Part shown: piece after piece, positions 1 to 6,736 of the stretch
How positions within the stretch are numbered: position 1 is the stretch's first letter
Layout: every line of letters begins with the position of its first letter
NCBI GenBank assembly: GCA_012027055.1
Contig: VEPF01000018.1
Span: 1-13,516, forward strand
DNA: 13,516 nucleotides
Direction: 5' to 3'
DNA from: Gemmatimonadota bacterium
GTDB lineage: Bacteria; Gemmatimonadota; Gemmatimonadetes; Longimicrobiales; RSA9
Notes under the pieces: model-generated
What the model was told of the DNA's origin: nothing
Databases searched by the model: none
Seen by the model: only the letters and a program-made list of their open reading frames with translations
Position numbers and translations under genes: made by a program

Positions 1-803
1 CCCTGGTATCTCCCAGCGTTGCGGTAGCGCTCGCCGAACCGGAGCAGCTCGCGGGGCCGCAGGGCCATTTCGTTGCCGCCGAAGTAGACGCCCTGCGGGT
101 CGCGCGTCCAGGACGCGAGCTCGATGCCCAGCGGCCGCATCAGCCGGTCGCGGGCGTACGCGAACGTGCTCATGCCGGTCGCGCGCGTGAGCAGGGCGGA
201 CAGCAGGTGCGTGCTGCCGGTGCTGTACAGCATGCGTCCGCCCGGCACATCGGCGAACGGCTGGCGCAGCACGTAGCGCACCCAGTTCCGACTGGAAACC
301 CACTCGCCGTAATTGCCGAAGGAAGTGGGCTCGAGCCCGGAGCGCATGGAGAGCAGGTGCTCGATGGTGATCTGCTGCAGGCGCGCATCCGGTTGGGACG
401 GCAGGTCCGGCTGGAAGAAGGGTGCGATGGGCTGGTCCAGGCCCGACAGCTTTCCTTCCGCGATGGCAATCCCGACCAGCGCCGAGATGATGGACTTGGA
501 TGCGGACTTGATGTTCGCCCGCCGCGCGGCCGTGTAGCCGTGGTAGTACCGCTCGCCGAGCAGCTCGCCGTGACGGGCGACCAGCAGGCTGTGCAGCCGC
601 GGCAGCACCGCCGCGCGCGCCCATGCCTGCGCCAGCGTCAGCGAGTCCAGACCCCGACCGGGCGGGCGCGCCGTGCCCGACTCTGCCCCGGGCCGCTCCT
701 GCGCCCGCGGCGCCGCTTCGCCGCATGCGCAGGCCAGCAGCAGCAAGCCGGCCGCCAGGGCGCGAGAGCCGGCCGCGCCGGCGCGCAGCGCTCGGGTGTC
801 CAC
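1..803 (-). CDS. Serine hydrolase lipoprotein, class C beta-lactamase / S12 family (C-terminus cut by window edge)
   Basis: The reading frame runs without a stop from a GTG start to the left edge, giving 267 codons. Seen: an Arg-containing N-terminus, then a hydrophobic run ending LLLLACAC with a lipobox at Cys25 (or Cys27), so the product is probably an exported lipoprotein. The catalytic motif S-A-S-K (Ser100, Lys103) sits in a context typical of the family (ANIKSASKSIISALVG). A second motif Y-S-T at 193-195 lies where class C enzymes have YxN, and LLSMRSGLEP between them is also typical. The third motif (HxG/KTG) would lie beyond the edge. Such proteins include beta-lactamases, DD-peptidases and esterases; the substrate cannot be told. 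The GTG start was chosen because it follows the stop of the upstream WYL gene after 1 nt (TGAAGTG) and is the only start giving a clean signal peptide. It is the last gene seen in the WYL operon and is probably translationally coupled to it. Confidence 0.85.
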   Translation of the reverse strand, partial: MDTRALRAGAAGSRALAAGLLLLACACGEAAPRAQERPGAESGTARPPGRGLDSLTLAQAWARAAVLPRLHSLLVARHGELLGERYYHGYTAARRANIKSASKSIISALVGIAIAEGKLSGLDQPIAPFFQPDLPSQPDARLQQITIEHLLSMRSGLEPTSFGNYGEWVSSRNWVRYVLRQPFADVPGGRMLYSTGSTHLLSALLTRATGMSTFAYARDRLMRPLGIELASWTRDPQGVYFGGNEMALRPRELLRFGERYRNAGRYQ

Positions 804-804
804 T

Positions 805-1809
805 TCAGTGCGCCTGTGCTGCGACCGCGCGCGCTACCCAGCCGCGGGCGGCCGGCGGCGACTCGACAACCGCCTCGCCGCCGTACTGGAACACGTGGCG
901 GACGCGCCAGCGCGGATCGGCGACGCGATGGCATACGCGGGCGCTGCCGTCCGCGCCGATCTCGGCGGGCACCTGCTCGCTGACCCAGGGCGCGATGCGC
1001 GGCGAGTAGCGGACCACCACCTCGATCTCATCCTGGGCGTAGTAGGGCATGCCATGTTGCAGGAGCGCGGCGACATCGATGGGCGGCACGTCCGGCGGGG
1101 GCTCGGTCGCGAGCTGCACATCGAGGGTGCGGTCGAGGCGGAAAATGCGGGCTTCGGCGCGCTCGAGATCGTACGCCACGAGGTACCAGCGGCCGGCCGC
1201 GAAAACCAGGCTCCGGGGCACCACGCGGCGGGATTCAGGCGCGGCTGCGCCCGCCTTGAGGTACACGAGCGTGCAGGCGCGTCCGGCCGCGAGCGCATCG
1301 TTGACCACGCCGCGGAAGCCATCGTCGCCGAGCGACAGCTCGACGGTGTCGGCGGCTTCCAGCTCCGGTTCCGGCGGAGCGCCGGCGCGCTGATCCTGCA
1401 CGGTGGTGGTGAGCGGCGCGCTGAGGGCACGTCCGAGGCGGGCGGCGAGGGCGAGCACCTGTGCGCGCCGCTCGCCCGTACCATCGGCCGCGAGCGCGCG
1501 CAGCCCGAGCTCGAGCGCGAGCGACTCGCGCAGGTTGAGCCGCACCGGGCGCTGGAACTCGGCAACCGCGAACACGGTGACCCGGTCGCCCTCGACGAAG
1601 ATGCTGAAATCCTCGCTGCTGCCGCCGGGCTGGTAGTAGCTGCGCGCGGTCGCTTCCTGCAGGTCCTCGAGCACCAGGCCGGGACCTACGCCGAGCGCGC
1701 TCGCGAGCTCGGCGATGGAGATGCCGTCCGCGGCACGCGCGGCGGCGGGCAGGATGTAGAGCAGGCGCTCGAGGCGGGCCCGGGCCGTGGTCAGGTCACG
1801 CGTCGCCAT
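805..1809 (-). CDS. WYL-domain transcriptional regulator, PafC-like (second gene of the pair)
   Basis: A 334-residue protein. Residues about 7-60 form a helix-turn-helix-like head (LERLLYILPAAA.. then GISIAELASALGV), as in PafC/YafY proteins. The WYL core is clear: RWYLVAYDL with Trp208-Tyr209-Leu210, followed by the conserved arginine segment RIFRLDRTLDVQ, and a C-terminal WCX-like region from about residue 250. The ATG was chosen because it begins MATRDLTTARARLERLLYIL, the usual family N-terminus; the frame also stays open further upstream, but inside the preceding gene. The start overlaps the upstream WYL gene by 14 bp, and the next gene starts 1 nt after this stop. Known: WYL domains sense ligands such as single-stranded nucleic acid, and the actinobacterial PafB-PafC heterodimer activates a LexA-independent DNA-damage response. 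That this pair has the same job is inferred from order, overlap and architecture. Confidence 0.88.
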   Translation of the reverse strand: MATRDLTTARARLERLLYILPAAARAADGISIAELASALGVGPGLVLEDLQEATARSYYQPGGSSEDFSIFVEGDRVTVFAVAEFQRPVRLNLRESLALELGLRALAADGTGERRAQVLALAARLGRALSAPLTTTVQDQRAGAPPEPELEAADTVELSLGDDGFRGVVNDALAAGRACTLVYLKAGAAAPESRRVVPRSLVFAAGRWYLVAYDLERAEARIFRLDRTLDVQLATEPPPDVPPIDVAALLQHGMPYYAQDEIEVVVRYSPRIAPWVSEQVPAEIGADGSARVCHRVADPRWRVRHVFQYGGEAVVESPPAARGWVARAVAAQAH

Positions 1810-2920
1810 CGTTCGCCTCCCGGTGCGCCGCGGCGATCTCGGCCGTGATGTTGCGGAGCTCCGCGCGCAGTTCCGGCGGTTCCAGGATTTCGGCCTCGCC
1901 TTCGGTGGCGAGCAGCCAGCGCAGGAAGGGTTGCGTCTGCTGCAGCTCGAACGAGCGTACCGTAGCGCCATCCGGCAGGCGCGCCTCGAGCCGTCCGTAC
2001 CGGTTGCGCTCGGCCCACAGGCTGAGCGGGAAGCGGAAGCGAACGCGCGCAGCGAGGGGCGGCTCGTCGCCGGCGCCCAGCTCCCAGGGCCGGCGCTCGG
2101 CGTAGGCGCGCAGCCGGAAATCGGCCGGGATCTGGTAATCCGGGGTGCCGGGCGCGCGCTCGTTGACCTGCACGTCCTCGATGCGGCCGACGCGGAAGAC
2201 GCGCAGCTCGGCCCGCAACGCGTCGTGGCCAACCAGGTACCAGTTCCCGCCCTGGAAGAGCAGTCCGTACGGGGCCACGTCCCGACCGGTCTCCTGGCCG
2301 CGGTAGATGCCGTGGTACCGGAAGGACACGCGCTTGCGCGTCAGCAATGCGTCCGAGAGCGTGCGCAGGCGGGCCAGCAACGCCGCGCTGCCGGGTCTTT
2401 CCAGGTACAGCACGCGCGCTTCCGGAGCATGCGCTTCCGGATCCAGGTCGAACGCGAGCTTGCGGTACGCGGAGCGCGCTTCCGCGGCGAGCGGGAAAGC
2501 GGGCAGGTCGCGCGCGCGCCGCAGCGCTTCGAGCGCGAGCGGCGCGTCCGCGCGCGTGATCTCCACGTCCGCCACGCGGGCGCGGCTCTCGTAGCGGGCA
2601 GTGCCGGAGTAGCGCTCCACCAGCCGGAGATAGGGCAGGTAGAAATCGCGCCGGTCGATGCGGTAGCCCTCGATCTCGTCGCTGCCCAGCTCGGTGGTGT
2701 AGCGGACGGTCTGGATGGGAATGCCCTGGGCGCGCAGCTCGTCCTTGTCGCGCTCGAACTTGCGGCGCGCGCTCTCCCGCGCCCTGGGTTCGTCCGACTG
2801 CCAGCCGGCCGCATACGCCGGGATGCGCGAGAGCAGCTCGTCGCCGGCCACGGGGAGCCGCCGCCCGGCCAGGTAGGCGATGAGGTCGAGCCAGCGCTGC
2901 AACTTGGTGGGACCGCTCAT
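1796..2920 (-). CDS. WYL-domain transcriptional regulator, PafB-like (first gene of the pair)
   Basis: A 374-residue protein. The winged helix lies at residues 1-80; KFERDKDELRAQGIPI is the recognition-helix region typical of PafB-type regulators. The WYL domain spans about residues 190-260, with NWYLVGHD (Trp227-Tyr228-Leu229) and the downstream RVFRVGRIEDVQV containing the conserved arginine. A C-terminal WCX-like domain follows. The start at MSGPTKLQRWLDLIAYL was chosen because it matches the normal family N-terminus; an in-frame ATG three codons upstream (2929) is possible, and neither start has a strong Shine-Dalgarno sequence. The gene overlaps the second WYL gene by 14 bp, so the two products are probably made together and may form a heterodimer, as PafB and PafC do. 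A promoter-like element (TTGTCACAC) lies 135 nt upstream at 3055-3077, which would allow autoregulation. Orthology to actinobacterial PafB is not proved. Confidence 0.88.
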   Translation of the reverse strand: MSGPTKLQRWLDLIAYLAGRRLPVAGDELLSRIPAYAAGWQSDEPRARESARRKFERDKDELRAQGIPIQTVRYTTELGSDEIEGYRIDRRDFYLPYLRLVERYSGTARYESRARVADVEITRADAPLALEALRRARDLPAFPLAAEARSAYRKLAFDLDPEAHAPEARVLYLERPGSAALLARLRTLSDALLTRKRVSFRYHGIYRGQETGRDVAPYGLLFQGGNWYLVGHDALRAELRVFRVGRIEDVQVNERAPGTPDYQIPADFRLRAYAERRPWELGAGDEPPLAARVRFRFPLSLWAERNRYGRLEARLPDGATVRSFELQQTQPFLRWLLATEGEAEILEPPELRAELRNITAEIAAAHREANDGDA

Positions 2921-3054
2921 TCTGCCCATCGGGATGCCTGGGAGCGGGTGGCCGAGTGCCGGCCCGCGGCGGCGCGCCACGGCCCTGGACGACCTCCTGG
3001 CGCGGTTCGCCTGCGCGGGCCGGCGGCAGCGGCTCCTGCGGCCGCCGACACCGA

Positions 3055-3077
3055 AGACTCGGACCGCGGTGTGACAA
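3055..3077 (-). promoter_or_regulatory. Promoter-like element upstream of the WYL operon (TTGTCACAC-N8-GAGTCT)
   Basis: Read on the minus strand, TTGTCACAC is followed after 8 nt by GAGTCT. The first 17 bases nearly repeat those of the element upstream of the ARPP-1 gene: TGTCACACC-n-CGGTC is common to both. From memory, the mycobacterial PafBC-dependent (RecA-NDp) promoter is TTGTCRGTG-N8-TANNNT; this site shares TTGTCR and the 8-nt spacing but has a poor -10 (G at the first position). Its position before the WYL pair suggests autoregulation, which is an inference. Confidence 0.4.
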
Positions 3078-3201
3078 CGGATTGTGGCCTGGCCGCGGGA
3101 GCCGCGTCAACTCGGGGACTGCGGCAGGCCACGCGGCGGTACGGTACACGGCGCCGTGCGGCGCGCTCGCACCGCGGCGGCGGCGACCCGGCCCGCCCGG
3201 C

Positions 3202-3230
3202 TGGTCAGGGCCGTTCGGCGCCGTTATCTG
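3202..3230 (+). promoter_or_regulatory. Possible sigma-70-type promoter for the M1 peptidase gene
   Basis: TGGTCA at 3202-3207 is followed after 17 nt by TATCTG (3225-3230), about 50 nt before the ATG at 3280. TATCTG shares the TA at the -10 position and TGGTCA is a weak -35. This AT-richer spot stands out in very GC-rich DNA, but there is only one example and no other support. Confidence 0.25.
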
Positions 3231-3279
3231 TATGGGCCGCGGCCGAGTGCCGCCGGTATTCTCGAGACGAGGCAGAGAG

Positions 3280-5238
3280 ATGGCCACCATTCGACGCGGG
3301 TCCGGCGTGCTCGCCGCCCTGCTCACCGCCGTGCTGCCGCTGGCCGCGGCAGCGCAACAGCTTCCCGAGCGCGCGGTGCGCCGCGACATCCCGCTCACCA
3401 ATACCATCCGGCGGGCCTTCGCGGCCGGCACGCGCGACTCCACCGGGCGGCCCGGCCCGAAGTACTGGCAGACCGCGGTGGACTACCGGATCGAAGCGCG
3501 GCTGGAGATCCCCGGCGCGCGCATTGCCGCCCGCCAGTCCGCCGTGGTGCACAACCAGAGCCCGGACCCGATGCGGGTGATCGTGCTGCGCCTCGACCAG
3601 AACATCTTCCGCGCGGATGCGGTGCGGCTGACCCGGCCGCCCGAGATCACGGATGGATTCCGGTTCACGCGGTTGGCGGTCAACGGGCAGCCGCTCGAGC
3701 TGACCGGGCCGCCGCGCCCGGGCAGCAACAGCGTCTTCGGGCTGGACCAGACGGTCGCGACCATCCAGCTGGCGAACCCCATCGCGCCCGGCGCGAGTGC
3801 CACCCTCGACCTGGGCTGGCGCTTCCGGGTGCCGCACCCGCCCGGCTCGCGCGGCCTGCGGCACGGCGCCCTGGGGGACACGCTGGTGCAGGTAGCGCAG
3901 TGGTATCCGCGCGTGGCGGTGTTCGACGATCTGCGCGGCTGGGACACCGAGCCCTATCTCGGCGCCTCCGAGTTCTACCACAACTTCGGCAGCTTCGATG
4001 TGAGCCTGGACGTGCCGGCCGGCTGGATCGTCGGCGCGACTGGCGTGCTGCAGAACCCCGAGCAGGTGCTCACGGCGGCGGCGCAGCAGCGGTTGCAGCA
4101 GGTGCCCGGCACGGATGACGTCGTCACCGTGGTCGGCGCCGAAGCGCGCGGCCCCGGGATCGCCACCGCGGCTGGCGAACGGCTGGTGTGGCGCTTCCGG
4201 GCGGACAGCGTGGCCGATTTCGCGTGGGGGGCATCGCCGGTATACGTCTGGCAGGCCACGCGCGTGCAGGCGCCCGGCGGCCGGACCATCCCCATGCACA
4301 TCTACTTCATGCGGGACCGCGCCTCGGCATTCGCGCAGGTGCCGGCCGTGGGCCGGCATGCGGTGGAGTTTTATTCCCGGCTGTGGCTGCCCTACGCGTT
4401 CCCGCAGCTCACGGTGCTGGACGGCCCGGAGCTGGGCATGGAGTACCCGATGCTGGTGATGTCCGGGCTGGGCGCTCTGGACCATGAGATCGGGCACGAG
4501 TGGTGGCCGATGATGGTGGGCGTGAACGAGACCTGGTACGGCTTCATGGATGAGGGCTTCAACTCGTACATGAACATCCTCTCGGGCGCGGACCGCGCGC
4601 AGCGCCCGCCCCGGCTCGACTCGCTGGGCATGCGCTACGGCCAGACCAGCGGCAACGAGCAGGAAGCGCCGCTCATGTGGAACGCCAACTACGGCGGCCC
4701 CATGTATCGCTTCCAGGCCTACCAGAAGGCTCCGCTGCTGCTCTCCAGCCTGGGCGGCATTGTCGGCGATACGGCCGTGTGGCAGGCCATGAGCGCGTAT
4801 GCCCGGGCGTGGCAGTTCAAGCACCCCTCGCCCTGGGACTTCGCTTTCTTCATGAACCGGGCGCTCGGCCGGGACCTCTCCTGGTTCTGGTACTACTGGC
4901 TGTTCACCACCGAATCATCGGACGGCTCCATCCGCAGCGTGACCACGAGCGAGAATCGCACCACCGTCACGATCCAGCAGGCCGGGCAGATGCCCGCACC
5001 GGTAGTGCTGCGCGTCGATTTCGCGGCGGACGGTCCGGCCATCCGCACGCCGGCCAACGGCCGCCTGCTGGATGCGACGTCGGCGCTCGTCATGTATCCG
5101 GTGGACGTCTGGTTCAATGGCAGCCGCAGCTTCGACGCGGTGCTCGATTTCGGCGGCCGGAAGATCGAGCGGATCACTTACGATCCGTTCGGACGATTCC
5201 CGGACCGGGACCCGAAGGACAACGTCTGGCCGCGGTAA
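3280..5238 (+). CDS. Secreted M1-type (gluzincin) metallopeptidase
   Basis: A 652-residue protein. The N-terminus MATIRRGSGVLAALLTAVL with a later LAAAAQQ is a Sec signal peptide, cleaved near residue 25, so it is exported. An N-terminal beta-rich domain (about 50-270) is followed by a thermolysin-like catalytic domain. The zinc site is HEIGH (His402, Glu403, His406) with the third ligand Glu425 after 18 residues, the M1 spacing. The exopeptidase motif is G-M-E-Y-P (386-390) in place of GAMEN, and Tyr481 in AYQKAPLLL fits the transition-state tyrosine. The C-terminus after about 540 is short and lacks the long helical domain of classic M1 enzymes. Starts further upstream in frame were rejected because this ATG has GAGG about 8 nt before it and gives the signal peptide. 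The role is probably extracellular peptide processing; exact specificity is unknown. Confidence 0.9.
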   Translation: MATIRRGSGVLAALLTAVLPLAAAAQQLPERAVRRDIPLTNTIRRAFAAGTRDSTGRPGPKYWQTAVDYRIEARLEIPGARIAARQSAVVHNQSPDPMRVIVLRLDQNIFRADAVRLTRPPEITDGFRFTRLAVNGQPLELTGPPRPGSNSVFGLDQTVATIQLANPIAPGASATLDLGWRFRVPHPPGSRGLRHGALGDTLVQVAQWYPRVAVFDDLRGWDTEPYLGASEFYHNFGSFDVSLDVPAGWIVGATGVLQNPEQVLTAAAQQRLQQVPGTDDVVTVVGAEARGPGIATAAGERLVWRFRADSVADFAWGASPVYVWQATRVQAPGGRTIPMHIYFMRDRASAFAQVPAVGRHAVEFYSRLWLPYAFPQLTVLDGPELGMEYPMLVMSGLGALDHEIGHEWWPMMVGVNETWYGFMDEGFNSYMNILSGADRAQRPPRLDSLGMRYGQTSGNEQEAPLMWNANYGGPMYRFQAYQKAPLLLSSLGGIVGDTAVWQAMSAYARAWQFKHPSPWDFAFFMNRALGRDLSWFWYYWLFTTESSDGSIRSVTTSENRTTVTIQQAGQMPAPVVLRVDFAADGPAIRTPANGRLLDATSALVMYPVDVWFNGSRSFDAVLDFGGRKIERITYDPFGRFPDRDPKDNVWPR

Positions 5239-5239
5239 C

Positions 5240-5429
5240 GAAGCATCGTTTTCACACGAAGCCACGAAGGAGCACGAAGGCACGAAGAACGGAGGATGTG
5301 GGCGTAACAAACGGCGGCCGCGGATTCAAGGGGGTGTATCGGGCTCCGCGGCCGCCGTGTGTAGAGTCAGGTTGGTATGCTCTTCGTGGCTTCGTGCTCC
5401 TTCGTGGCTTCGTGTGAGAACGATGCTCC
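5240..5429. repeat. 190-bp symmetric palindromic element made of CACGAAG units
   Basis: The arms 5240-5290 and 5379-5429 are inverted copies matching at 47 of 51 positions, with 28 consecutive matches (5252-5279 against 5390-5417). An inner pair, ACGGCGGCCGCGGA at 5311-5324 and its complement at 5345-5358, matches perfectly over 14 bp. Both pairs share the same centre, 5334.5, with 20-nt unpaired stretches on each side and a 20-nt loop. Each arm contains several units of the type CACGAAGG or CACGAAGC. It fills the gap between convergent genes and could fold as one long hairpin in RNA from either strand. It encodes no protein. A role as a bidirectional terminator or a non-autonomous mobile repeat is inferred. 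Confidence 0.85.
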
Positions 5430-5455
5430 GTGTCTCTCCGTTCTTCTCCGTGTCA
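5426..5455. repeat. Three tandem 10-bp units (CTCCGTGTCT type) running into a stop codon
   Basis: CTCCGTGTCT, CTCCGTTCTT and CTCCGTGTCA follow each other without a gap, starting inside the right arm of the palindrome. The last three bases of the third unit are the stop codon (TGA on the minus strand) of the 172-residue protein. The complement of the middle unit, AAGAACGGAG, also occurs at 5285-5294 in the left part of the palindrome. Confidence 0.6.
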
Positions 5456-5971
5456 GTCGATCCGGCTCCGGATCTGGCGCGCATCGGCGACCGAGACTCC
5501 GGGCCACTGCGCCAGCAGCTTGACGACGCGCCCCAGCTCGATCGCGCCATCATTGTCGTGCTGCGCCACGGCGATCAGGGCGGCATCGGCGTAGGCATTG
5601 GCCGCGACCCTGACACTGCCCTGGCCCAGCGCCCGCCAGCCCGCTTCCTTCATGTTCGCCCGGGCGTCCGCCAGGGCGCCGCCGAAGTACTGCAGCCGGG
5701 CGGCACGGATCAGCAGTGCGACGCTGGCCGCATCTTCGACCGCCAGCTTGTGCGCGGCCTGGGCGAGCAGGTCGCCCGCCTCGCCGAAGCGGTCGGGTGA
5801 GCTGGCCAGGTCTTCGGCCATGGACTCCAGCTCGGCCGGCGTCGCCGTGACGTAGGCGGCCGCAGCCGGGAACGTGGTGGCCTGGCCCCACAGCGAAGCC
5901 GGTACCAGCCAACCCAGGGCGGGGATCAGGGCGATCCCCAGCACAATCCGGATAATGCGCTTGCTCGTCAT
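5453..5971 (-). CDS. Exported helical protein of unknown function
   Basis: Not recognised. It is 172 residues long, with a signal peptide MTSKRIIRIVLGIALIPALG..LWGQA (basic start, long hydrophobic core, likely cleavage near residue 31), so it should be periplasmic or secreted. The mature part is almost all predicted helix with small-residue spacing (AGDLLAQAAHKLA, AASVALLIRAARLQYFGGALADARANM, AANAYADAALIAVAQHDNDGAIELGRVVKLLA), suggesting two or three TPR-like helical hairpins that would bind a partner protein. The ATG is preceded by a perfect AGGAGG with 5 nt spacing, which fixes the start; an in-frame extension upstream lacks this. It lies convergent to the M1 gene across the 190-bp palindrome, and divergent from a lipoprotein gene with which it shares a 213-bp control region. 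A promoter-like element at 6052-6074 faces it. Confidence 0.8.
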   Translation of the reverse strand: MTSKRIIRIVLGIALIPALGWLVPASLWGQATTFPAAAAYVTATPAELESMAEDLASSPDRFGEAGDLLAQAAHKLAVEDAASVALLIRAARLQYFGGALADARANMKEAGWRALGQGSVRVAANAYADAALIAVAQHDNDGAIELGRVVKLLAQWPGVSVADARQIRSRID

Positions 5972-6051
5972 GTTTTCCTCCTGGCCCCAGCGGGCTCTCA
6001 TTTCTCGTTCCAGTCCGGCACGCACGGCTTTGAGCGTTCGTGCTGACGGGA

Positions 6052-6074
6052 ATGCTAGGGGGGTGGCGTGACCG
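6052..6074 (-). promoter_or_regulatory. Promoter-like element upstream of the exported helical protein (CGGTCACGC-N8-TAGCAT)
   Basis: On the minus strand CGGTCACGC is followed after exactly 8 nt by TAGCAT, 80 nt upstream of the ATG at 5971. The geometry is the same as that of the elements before the WYL operon and the ARPP-1 gene. No -35 hexamer resembling TTGACA lies 17 nt before TAGCAT, which favours an activator-dependent promoter. The GTCAC core of this site is also the first GTGAC box of the palindromic region next to it. Confidence 0.4.
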
Positions 6075-6088
6075 CCCGGTCTCTCGGG

Positions 6089-6107
6089 CGTCACCTGTCA
6101 GGTGACG
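6089..6107. promoter_or_regulatory. Perfect 19-bp palindrome, candidate operator
   Basis: CGTCACCTGTCAGGTGACG reads the same on both strands around one central base (6098), with 9-bp arms. It lies between two divergent genes, 78 nt before the lipoprotein ATG. Directly upstream, CGCCCG (6073-6078) and CGGGCG (6085-6090) form a further 6-bp inverted repeat, and GTGAC/GTCAC boxes occur at 6068, 6090 and 6102. The layout fits binding by a dimeric repressor or activator; no regulator is identified. Confidence 0.55.
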
Positions 6108-6184
6108 GTTGTGCGGCCCGGGCCGGCGCTGCACCTTGGGGGGCGCGAGGGCCCGTGTCCGGCCCTTCACGAAGGGAGAACATC

Positions 6185-6736
6185 ATGCGTGCCATGCTGC
6201 TGCTGGTGATCGGTTTCGCCGCCTGCGCCGGTACCGGCAGCACGCCCGGCCCGGAGCCCGAGCGAGAGAGCGTGCGCATCGTGGGCGCGGGCGGCGCGGT
6301 GCAGATGACCACCTACCACAACGAGGGCTGGGTCACCCACGAGCTGCCGGCTTCGCTGGCGGCAGTCTGGAGCGTGCTCCCCGCGGTCTACGATTCGCTG
6401 GCGATCCCGGTCACCAGCCGCAATGCCGCCTCGCACACCATCGGCAACGGCGGCCTGCGCGCCCGGGCGCGGCTCGGGAAGGTGGGACTGCAGCGGTACC
6501 TCGATTGCGGCAGCACGCAGGGTGGCCCCAACGCCGAGACCTACGAGATCCACCTGACGATCAGCACGCAGGTGCTGCCCGGGGCCGGGGACGAGACCGG
6601 CTCACGACTCAGCACATCCCTCCAGGCGGAGGCCCGTCCGGTCAATTTCACCGCCGACTGGGTCCGCTGCACCTCGAAGAACACCCTGGAAAAGGCCGTG
6701 GCGGAGCTGGCCGGGCGGCTGGCGGCCGGCCGCTAA
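6185..6736 (+). CDS. Small lipoprotein of unknown function
   Basis: Not recognised. It is 183 residues long. The N-terminus MRAMLLLVIGFAACAGTG is a lipoprotein signal with lipobox F-A-A-Cys14, so the mature protein is lipid-anchored. It continues with an acidic Pro-rich linker (TPGPEPERE) and a compact mixed domain from about residue 36: TTYHNEGWVTHELPASLAAVWSVLPAVYDSL, then several beta-type stretches (YEIHLTIST, LSTSLQAEARPV) and a C-terminal helix NTLEKAVAELAGRL. Two mature cysteines (Cys108 and Cys162) could pair. The alternation is reminiscent of BamC-like or START-like helix-grip folds, but that is only a resemblance. The ATG has AAGGGAG about 6 nt upstream, which decides the start. The stop codon overlaps that of the convergent M1 aminopeptidase gene, leaving no room for a terminator between them. 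Confidence 0.8.
   Translation: MRAMLLLVIGFAACAGTGSTPGPEPERESVRIVGAGGAVQMTTYHNEGWVTHELPASLAAVWSVLPAVYDSLAIPVTSRNAASHTIGNGGLRARARLGKVGLQRYLDCGSTQGGPNAETYEIHLTISTQVLPGAGDETGSRLSTSLQAEARPVNFTADWVRCTSKNTLEKAVAELAGRLAAGR

Larger units (their letters stand above)
2921..3279. other. Divergent intergenic control region
   Basis: About 360 bp between the divergent WYL operon and the M1 peptidase gene. No open frame here has a start with a ribosome site or a recognisable product. It holds a promoter-like element facing the WYL operon (3055-3077), a weak promoter candidate facing the peptidase (3202-3230) and a 12-bp palindrome CACGGCGCCGTG at 3147-3158 that could be chance at this GC content. The 134-nt space between the minus-strand element and the WYL start would be an unusually long leader. 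Confidence 0.5.

Noticed and set aside
207..1848. Plus-strand open frames across the serine hydrolase and WYL genes
   Set aside because: They are shadows of minus-strand genes with clear SxxK and WYL motifs.
3147..3158. 12-bp palindrome CACGGCGCCGTG in the divergent control region
   Set aside because: Short and GC-only apart from the ends; not repeated elsewhere in the window.
2956..3279. Upstream in-frame extension of the secreted M1 gene
   Set aside because: It would bury the signal peptide; the extension is Arg/Gly/Pro-rich and lacks a ribosome site.
3205..4824. Minus-strand open frame of about 540 codons opposite the secreted M1 gene
   Set aside because: Its translation is His/Arg/Gly-rich with no domain, and the opposite strand has a complete catalytic motif set.
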